Shown: in pieces, positions 45,921 to 56,702 of the stretch | Layout: the number at the start of each line of letters is the position of its first letter | How positions within the stretch are numbered: the stretch's first letter is position 1 | Origin: Desarmillaria ectypa | Lineage: Eukaryota; Basidiomycota; Agaricomycetes; Agaricales; Physalacriaceae | Direction of reading: 5' to 3' | Assembly: GCA_030407005.1 (NCBI GenBank) | Contig: JAUDYN010000009.1 | Coordinates: 372,001 to 436,000, forward strand | Length of the DNA: 64,000 nt | Notes under the pieces: model-generated | Databases searched by the model: none | What the model was told of the DNA's origin: nothing | The model's input: only the letters and a program-made list of their open reading frames with translations | Translations under genes and position numbers: made by a program

Positions 45921-48900
45921 CTAAGGTTCTTCTTCAGGGGTATCAAACTGTGTTTTGATTTGACTGATTCAGTACTGATCAGTCAGTTTTTTCCATAAGT
46001 CTTTATCAGGATTGATAATCCACTTGGTGTATCTGTCTTTTCATTCAGCAAGATAGGCTATGTCGCCATTTTCCGAGTATTCATGGTCTAGGATTCTGAC
46101 CACTGTTTTGTCTTTAGTTACGATTTTTGGAGTGTATACAGTGTGGTTTATGCTGGCCTGGTACTCTTGGATCACTTCCAAGGTGTTCATCATCTCGTTT
46201 TCTCTAACCCATGAGTTGTGTTCATGAGTCCATCCCTTCCATTTAACCAGATAGTCCATGACTTCTCTGGATGGTTGTCCTCTTTTTGAGTGTACTTTCT
46301 GAGTGTGTGAATCCAAGACTTCTTCGATTTCATATTCCTCTTGACCATCAACAAGGTCTGGAGGAGGAGGCAGTGGTTGTTGTTGATTCGGGAATGAGGG
46401 TGCAACATAGGGAGTCAACAGTTTTTCATTGAATCAAGGATGAATTTTCCAATGAGATGGTAGTTTTAGTTTATATGCTGCCATTCCTGACTTCTCGATG
46501 ATCTCAAATGGTCCTGTTCATTTATCATCAAGTTTTTTCTTTGGTCATGGAAGATGGAGGTTGGCGGTATCCAGCCAGACCTTGTCACCGATTTGGTACT
46601 CCCATGATGATTGTTTTCATTTGTCATATTGTGCCTTCATTTGCACTGCTGCCTTTTCCAAGGTGTTGTGTACTTCCTTATGGACCTTGGCCATTGTCTC
46701 AGTGAAGTTGACAGCTGCAGGATTTGCGAAGCTGGTTTTCTGAATTGACTTGGGGATTAATCAAGGATTGCATCTGTATAGGACCATGAAGGGACTCTTG
46801 CCCATAGCTGAATGAGTTCAATTATTATGGGCAAATTCTGCAAGGGGTAGCCATGTGACCCAGTCTGTTTGTTGATGATTGACAAAGATACGGAGATATT
46901 TTTCAACCTCCTGGTTGACTCTCTCTGTCTGTCTGTCCGTCTGGGGGTGATACACCATTGAGGCATTTTGGGTGATGTTCAGCATTCGATAGAGTTCCTT
47001 CATGAATGCAGATATGAACTAAGGTCCTCAGTCAGAGATAATCACTTGTGGCATTCCATGCTTTGCATATACATGGTTGCAGAGCATCAGCGCCCATCCT
47101 TCAGCAGATAGTTCCTCATTGCATGGGACCAAGATGGTGTTTTTGGAAAATCAGTCTACAATGACCAGTAAGGTGTTGAAGCCTTCTGATTCTGGAAGAC
47201 CAGTGATCATGTTGACTGAAATGTGCATCCATGGAGTATCTGAGATGGCGTTAGGATGAAGAGGGGCAGCTTTGGCTTGCATATTGCTCTTTGTCCATTA
47301 GCATGTTTTGCATCCCTTGATATAGGATTCGATGTCTCTCTTCATCTTTAGCCACCAGTATTTGTGAAGGATGAGTTCCTTTGTTTTGGTGATTCCTGAA
47401 TGTCCTGCAGTAATATGATCATGGTATTGGGAAATGATTTCACCATGTAGGGAAGGATCCTGGGGAATATAGATCCATCCATCATACCACAAGATTTTGT
47501 TTTCTTGGGTAATTCCTTGCTCATGATTAAGGGATTTCTTGATTCCCTGGTCCCATTGAGTCTTTTCCCAGGTTGCATCTCTTATACATGTGATTTGTTC
47601 TTTGGCAGTGGGCAGTATTAATTCCTGGAAGTGTTCAGGAGAGAGGACAACAATGTCTTGATTGTCTTTCTTTCCTTGATTGTGATCATCTCATCAACTG
47701 AGAAGATCTGCCTTCTTGTTGGCCACTCCAGCTTTATGTTGAAGGACAAAGTGGTACTCAGCCAATTCTGTAACCCATCATGCTTGTCAGTGATTTAACT
47801 TCTGTGGTTTTCAAAAGTACTGGAGGTTTTGGTGATCCATCCAGATCTCAATGCTTTCTTTGGCACCCATGAGATAGTGACGCCACTCTTCTAGAGCTAA
47901 CATGATTGCTAGCAATTCCTTGTCATAGATCTCGTAGTTGCGCTCAGTGACTGTCAATGCTTTTGACATAAAGGCAACCAGTCTCCATTTACCATTCTAT
48001 TCTTGACTTAGAACAGCACCAATTGCTCCATCACTGGCATCGGCCTCTACCTGGAATTTTCCTTCATCAGAGGGAATCATTAGAACTATGTTTGTTGTCA
48101 TCAACTTCTTGAGTTGTGAGAATGCCTGTTCCTGATCTGGTCCCCACATCCAATCTACCTTTCCAGTTAACTGGGTAAGGAGATGCACGATCTTGGAGTA
48201 GTCACAGATAAACTTTTGGTAAAGGTTCGTGAATCCTAAAAATGATTGAAGTTCTTTTTTCTTCATGGGAGTTGGCCAGTCAGCGATTCCTGCAATCTTG
48301 ACTGGGTCCATGTGAATCACATCTTTGCTGATGATGACTCCAAGGTATTCAGTCTCGAGTACCTCAAATTCGCATTTTTCTGCTTTGAGGAATAATTTGT
48401 TTTCTTATAAGCATTGAAGGACTTGTCGAACAATGATGCGATGTTCAGACAGAGATTTCATGAACATGAGGATATCATCAAGGTAAATCGTGACTTTTCC
48501 TCTGGCAATTAAGTCCTTGAAGATGTCATTCATCATCCATTGGAATGTAGCAGGTGAATTCATAAGGCCGAAGAACATAACCTTAGGCTCAAAAAGTCCT
48601 CAGTTAGTTCTGAATGTGGCCTTTTCTTCATCTCCATCTCAGATGCATACATTGTTATATCCCCATTGGACATCCAACTTGGAGAAGTATTTTGCTCCAT
48701 GTAATTTGTCAATGAGTTCAGAGATCAGTGGAAGGAGATAATGATTCTTGATCATCATTTCATTCAGTTTGTGATAATCCTGAACTGGTCATAGAGAGCC
48801 ATCTTTTTTCTTAACAAAGAAGAAGAGGGAGGTAAATGAGGATTTTGAGGGATGAATTCATCCCAAGTCTAAGTTTTTGTTGAGAAACTTATCGAGTTGT

Positions 48901-50786
48901 TCTTGCTCATTTTGATTGAGCAGATAGACTTTGCAGTCTAACGTGGATTTTGCATTGGGGATTAGTTTGATCATGTGATCCCAGGGTCTCCATTTGGGTA
49001 AATTGTTGAAGCTTTCTTTCGAGAACAAATCTCTAAAGCTTTGGTACTGAGAAGGCATGAGCTCCTCGAATGTCTGTTTTGGTTTTTCTGCATTTGTGGC
49101 TGCCGCTAATTCGTTTGCATGATGGACTGCTTGAAGAATGATTTCTTTTTGCATATTGACTGTAAGAATACTCTCGCCTTCTTCCAACTCTTCGTCCCAT
49201 TGGTCTTCTTCATCAGAGTCTGGAAGCATAAAGTGATTCTGAACACAATGACATTGTCCAAATGTCATAGTGCCTGCTTTCCAATTAATGAAAGGGTTGT
49301 GGCATTTAAGCCAGTCATGGCCCAGGTACACAGTCTTGGAGCCCAAGTTGGTGACCATGAGGTCAATTCATTCGCTGTGATCTCCGATGGTCATTTGGAG
49401 TTCCACAAATTCAGTTACATCGCCTGCCTTATTGCGGGTTCCATCAGCATTGTATACTGGGATGGGAGTGGCGGTTTTTTGAGTATCTGACTGGTGTTGT
49501 TGGACATAGGTTCAGTTGATAGAGCTGCCTGTGCAACCACTATCTAACAATGCTCTGGTTGTCAATGTCTGCTTTCCCATACAAGGAGAGAGCTGGATAT
49601 CCACCAAGAAGTCTCATCCTGAGCTTTTGGTTCTGCAGATATAGTGGATTGGTTCATGAAGTTCATAGAGTCGCTCACATGCAAGACTCTCTTCAGTTCT
49701 TAAGCTCTGAATGAGCTCATCGGTTATCTCTCCAAGTCATTTGGGATAAACCCAAGTGGAGAGAATGGCTTTGGTGACTGCCAAATTCTTGGAGCTGCAA
49801 ATGGCATGCAGAGTCCAGTCAATCCCAAATGGTTTGTACTATTGGTGATCATGTGCCTCCATTATTGGCAGGGCTTTGAGGTTCGGTACCCCCTTGTTAG
49901 GCAGGATTTCGGGTTTGGTGCTTCCCAATTGGGCAAGGCTTCAGGTTCAGTGCTTCCCTTTCAGGCAAGACTTCGAGTGTCAGGGTACTGGCTTTGGACT
50001 GGCTGGCTTGCCATAGTCTAAAGGCAGTGTCATCTTCTTCATCAGGTACTTTGATGACGGTGGTGGTTCTACTGGCATGCCCCCTCTTTACTGCCTGGGC
50101 GCTAGTGGCTTCCCCCTGTTCTTCAGCTTTAGTTTATTCGGGAACTTGCCAGGACTTGGGAGGAGTCTGGTATCAGCTTGAGGCATCCAAGGTTCCACTT
50201 CTACTAGCAGTTCCAGCAGAGTACTGAGCTTTCACAGCTGGGGCGAATCTCATCAGCATTGCCATCAGCTGCACTACTGGCTGTTCTCCCACTGGTCCAG
50301 CTAGCACATGGCCCCACTTCTGGCCTTGGTGAGAGGCACTCTCCTAGTCCCCCACTGACCCTGGTGAGGCTGGTGGACTTGTTCCTCTGCTCAAGGAGGA
50401 CACTGAGACAGTCAGACTTCTGGGAGGCCCGAAGGAGTCCCACCTACTAGTCTCTGCCCACAACTGATTGCTCAGTGGCATATCCAGTGAGCTGAGCTTG
50501 TTGGACTTCATGGCAGCACCAGCACCACCTGGCAAGTCCCGCACCTCATCGGGGGCTTGGGATTCACTATAGATTATCATGTCAGCTTCTTTAAAGAGAG
50601 TGACGTACCTGTTCATTTTCAATTCTTTGATAGTCTTCAGCTTTGGAGTCTGTGAAGTCATAGAATATATATTTGTATTTGCCAATGATTGTCTGTGTTT
50701 ATAATATTTAGTCTGACCTGCGGAAACTGAGGACTCACCTTCTTGAGGCTTGGTTGAGCAAGGGGAATCGAACCCTTGTCGACCTA
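45921..50786 (-). pseudogene. pol: Element G pol (protease, RT, RNase H, integrase, chromodomain, C-terminal module)
   Basis: Chromovirus Pol in the -1 frame of gag. Domains leftwards: linker containing MTSQTPKLKTIKELKMNRY; protease DSG at 49,536-49,544; a 166-codon open stretch (48,858-49,358) covering the protease end and RT start; RT YLDD at 48,474-48,485; RNase H with VEADASDGAIGAVLSQE at about 48,000-48,050; integrase zinc finger (H-x-H at about 47,400-47,440; C at about 47,298-47,315); catalytic core with YHPQTDRQTERVNQEVEKY at about 46,895-46,950; chromodomain YLVKWKGWTHEHNSWVREN at about 46,196-46,250; C-terminal module VRILDHEYSENGDIAYL at about 46,050-46,100; stop 45,921-45,923. Key catalytic residues are present. 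TGA stops, mostly at Arg codons, and some TAG stops disrupt the frame. Confidence 0.9.
50759..50778 (-). promoter_or_regulatory. Hairpin just downstream of the gag stop (element G)
   Basis: The minus strand reads CAAGGGTTCGATTCCCCTTG, a perfect 6-bp stem with an 8-nt loop, starting 5 nt after the gag TAG (50,784-50,786). It is conserved with compatible pairs in A, B and F. The position fits a stimulator of -1 frameshifting between gag and pol. Confidence 0.55.
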
Positions 50787-53356
50787 GTCTTTTGCCTCTT
50801 TGATCTTGGTCATGACTGGCCCCACTTCATTAGTGGGCCCCAAGGATTGAACATCCCTCAACTCTTTTCTCCTAGGGCAATCTTTGCTCAGGTGACCTTT
50901 TTTGTCGCACCTGAAACATCTGCCCTTGGCCCTTCACCAATTGATGTCCATGGGCTTCCCTGTCCCTCCATATGTCATCCACTGACCAGTTCCCATATCC
51001 CAACTGGTTTCACTGTTGGCAGTTGGTTTTGGAACTGAGGAACTTGTTGCCCCAGCAGCGGCTTTGCCACTAGGCTGCTATTGTTGGTGGGGGCAGGCAT
51101 CCTTCTTTTGCCCATCCTGGAGTGTGCTGGTGGTCTGGTCGAAGACCCACTTGCATTGACACTCCTTGTACATCCTGAGGATACACTCCTTCCACTCCAG
51201 ATATGAGCGTGGTATGTTGATGCCCATGTTCAAGATGAAGGTGGTATAGGAGCTTGGGACTCCTAGTCATACTGCCCTCACCATGGTGCCACACTCTGCT
51301 TTATCGGTCCTTTGGCCCACTAGTTTGGCTTCTTCTTCCAGCTTCTGAAAGTAGTGGGAGGTGGGCTGTGCTCCCATCCTGAGGTCGAACATCCTCTTCT
51401 CATAGACTTCTTCGATGGCAGGATCTCTGAATTGATGCGAGACTAGGTCCACAAAGTCTGCCCAGTCCAGATAGCAGAAGTGAGTGGTGGTCCTGTTGTA
51501 GGAGTCACCTATCCAAAACTCGGGTCTCTTGTAGACCCACCAATCTTTGGCAGCTCCCTTGAAATGGGAAGTCATGAATAGTGCCAGGTGCAATGGCACC
51601 TGGAAATAGTGTCAGAACACTTTGAAGTAGGTGATGCAGTCCCCTATGAAGCGTTCAATATTGTCGTGGTCCCCCTTGAATGGAGAGGGAACCTTGACAA
51701 GCATAGGTTTGATGCTCAGATATGGGGCATCGGTGATAGTGTTCCCAATGGCATTGGGAATGGGGTCAGGAGGTCCCTTGCTGGGGGGCGGTCTTGGGAT
51801 CGAATACCGATCTGGCCTTGGGCCCTGGTAGCCTCTTGGTGGCTCCGAGGGCCTGCCCCTATCAGGCTCCTTCCCCTTGTCCTGGTCACAGAGGTAATCT
51901 GCCATCATCTTCCAGGCTGACTCCTCCCTTTCAAGCTCTTCATGCATCTCTGTGATGTGCTTCTCCTTCTTGGCCAGCATGGTTTTTGTCTGCTGCCAAA
52001 TTTCTTCTGCTGTGGCAGGGGTTCTCAACACTCCTGCAGTGGTGGTTCCTGCAGGGATGTTTTCAGCTTCTATGTTCTCTCCTGCCCCTGCAAAGAGAAG
52101 ACTACCACCCTGATAGGGGTGATAACCTTAGTGACGTGCCTGATGATGTGGGGGCAAGTCAGATAGTGGTCATGGTTTTGCGACCAGGGTGTCTGGGGAA
52201 TAATCCGGAATCATTTCATATTGGGGCTGGTAGTATCCCAGCCCACCATAGTAATCTGTATCATAGGTAAACGTATTGTAATGGGGCCCTTGCCCCCATC
52301 TACTCCTCTCTTGTGACCTCCAGTCGCCATAGGTGTTGTAGGGAGTGTTCCAACTCCCTCTGCTCATCCTCATCTCAGGCTTGAAGCCCTGGAAATATAT
52401 CCCCAGCTGAGGGGCAGAATATATTTCAGTCCCGGTTGGCACATATACAGGCACAAATGATAGTGGCTGCATCTGGGCCCTGAATGGAGTCTGCTCAGTT
52501 GAGTGCCAGCCACTCATCCATTTCAGGTCTGGGCTCATCCCAGAGGTCTCTTGCTTCAACATCCTGTTGTCGAATCTCCCAGGCAGTGGTCCAGAAAGGG
52601 CCAAATAACCTCCGATCGACTTCAGAGAGGTCTGGCCAGATGTAGTTCCCCCCATTTGGGTTGAAGGGATCATCAGAGGCAGAGGGAGTGGCCAGGGTCA
52701 GGGTGTCAAGCTCCCCATCAGACTCATTGGAGATCTCAATGATGGGGAGTGAGGAGGTGGAGTTGGTCCCTCCTCAGGGCCAATTGTTTTTGCGGGCCCA
52801 GGGCCTGTATGGGTGGTTTCAATCCATGCCGGGATCATCAGGGTGTCAGGGCCCATTATAGGACCCATCAGAATCAGGGGAGGGAGAACAGGATCGAATG
52901 CACCAGTGCTGCTGGTGGAGAGTGGGGGTTGAGGGACGAGGAGGAGGGCTGGGGTATGGGGGCAGGGTGTCATCGATCTGAGACCAAATGTCCCATGCAT
53001 ATTCCTGGGCCAGGGTGGAGGTGGGTTGTTCCATCTGGTACTGGAGTAGAACTGCCCATGCATTATAGATACAGGCAGAAGAGGGCCCTGGAGTCAGGGG
53101 CCTCTCATCATCAGTTGTCCCCTCAGAGGAGGATGCAATTGTGAAATGGGCCTGGGGATGGACGAGTGGTATTGCCTCTCATTGTCCCAGTCAGGCAGGG
53201 GGTAGCTCCCAGGGAAGGATATTCTCTGGATGCTGAGGTGGGAGGGGTGGGAGGGTTGGTCATCGAGCTCACCTTTGTTGTCAAAAGGATGGTGCTGCTG
53301 ATTGCAATGCCAAGGGAAATGGTTCTTGGTTCTTGTTGATTTTCCTCGTTAGTCAT
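50784..53356 (-). pseudogene. gag: Element G gag, with shortened hydrophobic N-terminus, capsid and CCHC knuckle
   Basis: Structural polyprotein starting at ATG 53,356 (MTNEENQQEPRTISLGIAIS). The hydrophobic segment seen in A, B, D and F is here cut short after SSTILL and joined to TTKVSS, a likely small deletion. A Pro-rich region follows (to about 52,850), then an aromatic region (GYYQPQYEMIPDYSPD near 52,190), a helical segment (KTMLAKKEKHITEMHEELER near 51,930-51,990), capsid (DNIERFIGDCITYFKVF and FMTSHFKGAAKDWWVYKRPE at about 51,510-51,670) and an intact knuckle, C-F-R-C-D-K-K-G-H-L-S-K-D-C, at 50,877-50,918. The stop TAG is at 50,784-50,786. Long open stretches survive, but small frame breaks remain. 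Confidence 0.85.
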
Positions 53357-53402
53357 GAGGAAGTGCTTCTTTATGGCTAGTGTTTAAAGAAGCAGAGGAG
53401 AT

Positions 53403-53415
53403 ATCTTTCGACTAA
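53403..53415 (-). promoter_or_regulatory. Primer-binding site of element G
   Basis: The minus strand TTAGTCGAAAGAT directly follows the 5' LTR. The LTR-internal partner (complement at 53,553-53,565) is ATCTTTTGACTAA, so 12 of 13 positions are Watson-Crick and one is G-U. Confidence 0.75.
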
Positions 53416-53833
53416 TGTTAGGGACTGACTTAGTCACATGACTTAGGATGTCAGCTGTCCTCTTTGGGCTGTTACGTGTTCAAACAGTTACCCAGTTAGA
53501 GGATTAGGCTTTGGTCTTTAGTGTGTGAGAGTAAGAGGTATATAATTTAAGTTTAGTCAAAAGATAGAGTACAACTGTGAGGTTTACTCTACTTATATAC
53601 TGTTTTTACAGCATTATATATAGATGAAACAATAGAGTCCATGCTGGAATGATGTTGAAGTGGAATGGATCTGGAAGGATCATGGTCCAATGGTGAACAT
53701 CTGGGGTGACAGTTGGTGAGAATGAGGGTAATGGTTGGCGAGTAGTTAGATATGAGTCAGAAACAATGGTCGATTAGATGGATGAGTCATGGATATGACT
53801 CAGATAAGATTAGATAATGGAAAAATCATAACA
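53416..53833 (-). repeat. 5' LTR of element G
   Basis: Same length and ends as the 3' LTR, with 12 transitions between them by hand count. Confidence 0.95.
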
Positions 53834-53841
53834 ACTGGGTG

Positions 53842-54288
53842 GAGGTAGGGGAACAGGGACAAGGGGGAAGAGAGTATGGGGGCAGAGGGTCATTGATCTC
53901 AGCCCATATGTCCCATGTATATTCCTCCACTGTGGTGTGGGTGGGTCATTCCAACTGGTAGGTTGTAGGAATTGTTCTTGTGGTGGTCTGGTTGGTGTCC
54001 TCAGAGGAGAACAAAGCTGACCCAGGGGCAGGATAGTGTAGTTTCCACTCTTGTTCCCAGTCTGATGGGGGATATTCTCCTGGGAAGGACATGGTCGAGA
54101 TGGTGGAGTGGGCGAGGAGGGAGTTGTGGATGGTGGGTTTGCCTTTCTTGGTGGAGGAGGGTTCATGCTTCTTCTTCATATGTTAGTATGAGAACAGTGG
54201 TAAAAAGTATTAGGAGTGCAGCACCACTGATTGCAATACTGAGAGTGATTGTTCATTGATTTTCTTGATTGTTGTTGTCTTCAGGCAT
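53842..54288 (-). pseudogene. gag: Element F gag, N-terminal part
   Basis: ATG 54,288 opens MPEDNNNQENQ, a TGA, then TITLSIAISGAALLILF and TTVLILTYEEEA, a hydrophobic helix of about 20 residues with acidic residues after it. A Pro/Ser/Thr-rich segment follows until 53,842, where element H begins. The TGA sits where element G has AGA (Arg). It joins the remaining gag at 44,101. Confidence 0.75.
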
Positions 54289-54327
54289 GAGTTTGTTGCA
54301 GCTGGCATAGAAGATGTGGGGGGGGTT

Positions 54328-54340
54328 ATCTTTTGACTTA
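54328..54340 (-). promoter_or_regulatory. Primer-binding site of element F
   Basis: The minus strand TAAGTCAAAAGAT abuts the 5' LTR. Its LTR partner (complement at 54,476-54,488) is ACCTTTCGACTAA. Ten of 13 positions agree with the expected complement; two of the three differences are transitions. Confidence 0.6.
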
Positions 54341-54706
54341 TGTTATAGCTCTGTCTAACATGTGACTTGGGACATAAGCTTCTCTCTAGGCTGTCTCGTG
54401 TTTAGACAATCACCCATTTATTGAGAGTTTGGCTAGGTCTTTGGTGTAGTGCAGTAGAAGGTATATGAATGTAATTTAGTCGAAAGGTAGAGTACAATGG
54501 TGGAAACTACTCTACTTATATACTGAATGTATGGCATTATTAATAGATGAAACTGTATGGTCCATGAGAGAACAGCATTAAAGTCAGGTGGATCATAGAC
54601 CAATGAGAGTAAATGAGGGTGTTCGTCAATGAGAATTGGGATGGTTGTCAGTGAATATGTCAATGCTGACTGAGATAAGATAAGATTTAATGGAAAAATC
54701 ATAACA
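54341..54706 (-). repeat. 5' LTR of element F
   Basis: From TGTTATAGCTCTGTC to AAAATCATAACA. It is 31 bp shorter than the 3' LTR near its end, through loss of a GATATACAGTG..GATAG stretch. Confidence 0.92.
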
Positions 54707-54718
54707 ATAGATCTAACA

Positions 54719-56702
54719 ATTTCATTCAGCTTTTGATAGTCTTGAATGGGTCAGAGGGAACCACCTTTTTTCTTGATAAAGAAGAAAGAGGAGGCAAATA
54801 GTGACTTTGAGGGGTGAATGCATCTGGAGCTGAGGTTTTTGTCAAGAAACTTATTGAGTTGTTCTTATTTGTTCTAGTTTAGTGAGTAGACTTTACAGTG
54901 TAGTGTTGATTTCACATTAAGCACCAGCTCAATGACATGGTCTTATGGTTTTCACTTGGAGAGTTTGTTGAAATTTTTCTTCAAGAATAAGTCCCTGAAA
55001 CTCTGGTACTGAGGAGGTATGAGCTTCTCAAATGTCTTCTTCAGTTTTTCTGTATTAGTGGTAGCAGCAAAGTCATTAGTGTGGTGGATAGTATGAATAA
55101 TTAGTTCTTCTTGTATATTGATAGCAAGAATAGTCTTGCCATCCTCCAATTCTTCATCCCATTCATTGTCATCATCTGCATTGTGGAGAGAGAGAGGATT
55201 CTTGGCACATTGACAGCACCTAAAAATCATTGTTCCTGTTTTCCAGTTGATTACTGAGTTATGGTGCTTTAGCCAGTCATGACCCAAGTAAATTGTTTTG
55301 GAGCTGAGGTTGGTGACTGCAAGGTCAATCTGTTTGCTGTGACCCCTGATGGTCATTCATAGTTCAACAAACTCAGTGATGTTGCCTGTCTTATTGTGGG
55401 TTTCATTGGCATTATAGATGGGGATGGGAGCAGCAGCCTTTCAGGTATTGAGGCTATGCTCCAGGACATAGGAGTGATTGATCAAGCTACTAGTATAGCC
55501 ACTGTCAAGTAATGCTTTGGTGAAAAGAGTCTATGTTCCAGTACACAGAGTGAGTTGTACTTCTATCATGAAGTTGCACCCCAAGCTCTTTATGCCATGA
55601 ATGTAGCAAATTGGTTCACAGAGCTCAAAGAGTCACTCTCTTGCATTCTCACCTCCATTTCTTAACTCTCTGATAAGCTTATCAGTAATCTTGTTGGTAC
55701 ATTTGGGGTGTACTCACAAAGAGAGGGTAGCTCTTGCAATGGCTATGGTTTTTGCATTGCAGACTGCTCACAGGATCCAGTCTATCTCAAAGGGTTTATA
55801 TCAGATGTCAGTGGGTACCTCTTCATTAGAGTTGGCCATGTGTTTTTTGTGAGTAATAGTTTGAGTGTCTTCAGCTAATGATATGAGTGGAGAGATATGT
55901 CCCTGTATCTTGTGCTGCTTCTCCTTCCATATGTAAAAAGCAGTGTTGTCATCCTTATTAGGCACCTCAACTATGGTGACATTCAGCCCTCTTTTTACTG
56001 TCTGGGTGCCAGCAGATTCTCTCCCTTTTTTTTTGGCTATATCAGCATCTGATGGAGAGTAGTCAGAGCAGGAGTCATTCTTGATGGCAAAGAGTTGCTC
56101 TGAGACAATGGGTTGGGCCCAAGCTATCAGTTCAGACTAATTGGCTTTCCTCTTTTCCTCTGGGCCTGGCAATTCACTTGAACCACTCCTGAGTTTACTG
56201 ATTTGAAAAGTGGCTGCTCTTGTTGCATCATTGGTAATCTTTCTGAAGTTTGCTACTCCTGTTCAGCCTTAGTAAATATTTGAGGGTTCCTTCACCAGCC
56301 CTGGCAAAGCATGACTTGGCTCCCTGGAGAGCACTGAGACTTTTGACTTTAGAGACCTGAGGGTATCTTATCTATTTGTCTTCATCCCAAGTGTAGCTCA
56401 TGTTGCAGCTTCAGCATCACCTGGTATGTCTCACACTTTATCAGAGAGCCAGAATTTATTGTAAATAGTTGTGTTATTGCTGCTCAGCAGCTCATTATAG
56501 CAGTTCTAGTTTATTGATTCTTGTACTAGTTTGCTAACTATGTGAGAGATGTTAGAAGCAAGAGTATTGTCCTTGTTATAAATGCATGTAGAAATATTTA
56601 CAATAATACCTAGAGATATATCATAAGCTCAACCAGCAGGAGACAAGAGTATACTAGTATAGTCTTTAGTTGTTGAAGGGGAATCGAACTTTTGATAACC
56701 TA
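54719..56702 (-). pseudogene. pol: Element D pol, N-terminal part (protease and start of RT)
   Basis: From the gag stop leftwards: linker; protease with LLDSGYTSSLINHSYV (DSG at 55,498-55,506); a 134-codon open stretch (54,952-55,356) with YLGHDWLKHHNSVINWKTG; then RT up to the KKKGGSL..DYQKLNE block at about 54,725-54,790. It is cut at 54,718 by the right end of element C. The remaining RT, RNase H and integrase core are not present anywhere in the window. CG is nearly absent. Confidence 0.8.

Larger units (their letters stand above)
45471..53833 (-). mobile_element. Element G: youngest chromovirus, inserted in H
   Basis: An 8.36 kb reverse-oriented element with two 418-bp LTRs (45,471-45,888 and 53,416-53,833) and perfect ACTGG duplications (45,466-45,470 and 53,834-53,838). 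The LTRs differ at 12 of 418 positions by hand count, all transitions. It is uninterrupted and retains the most CG of the chromoviruses, but still has many stops. Confidence 0.95.
36646..54706 (-). mobile_element. Element F: chromovirus inserted in C's 3' LTR
   Basis: Reverse-oriented element with LTRs 36,646-37,042 and 54,341-54,706 and perfect ATAGA target duplications (36,641-36,645 and 54,707-54,711). Its own DNA is about 9.7 kb; the rest is element H with G inside it. LTRs differ at about 19 of 366 aligned sites, all transitions, plus a 31-bp length difference. Confidence 0.93.
30077..54718 (+). mobile_element. Element C: old 5'-truncated chromovirus inserted in D
   Basis: Forward-oriented chromovirus lacking its 5' LTR, leader and start of gag. 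Its own DNA is 30,077-33,814, 34,211-36,645 and 54,712-54,718. It is interrupted by solo LTR E (pol) and by element F (3' LTR). The right end is followed by ATTTC and then D's RT, so C had inserted in D's RT. CG is nearly absent and stops are frequent. Confidence 0.8.

Noticed and set aside
50650..50750. Possible intron at the gag-pol junction (GTGAGTCC donor, CACAG acceptor, 77-95 bp in A, B, F and G, phase-compatible).
   Set aside because: The -1 pol frame is open through the same stretch in A (but for one TGA at a CGA-type codon), B, F and G, and the lengths differ by multiples of three, so the segment is more simply translated than spliced. Splicing would also leave the gag stop in place.
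50755..50790. The GGTTCGATTCC motif after the gag stop looks like a tRNA T-arm (B box).
   Set aside because: There is no acceptor stem, D arm or anticodon arm upstream; the upstream sequence is gag coding. The stem-loop fits a translational signal better.
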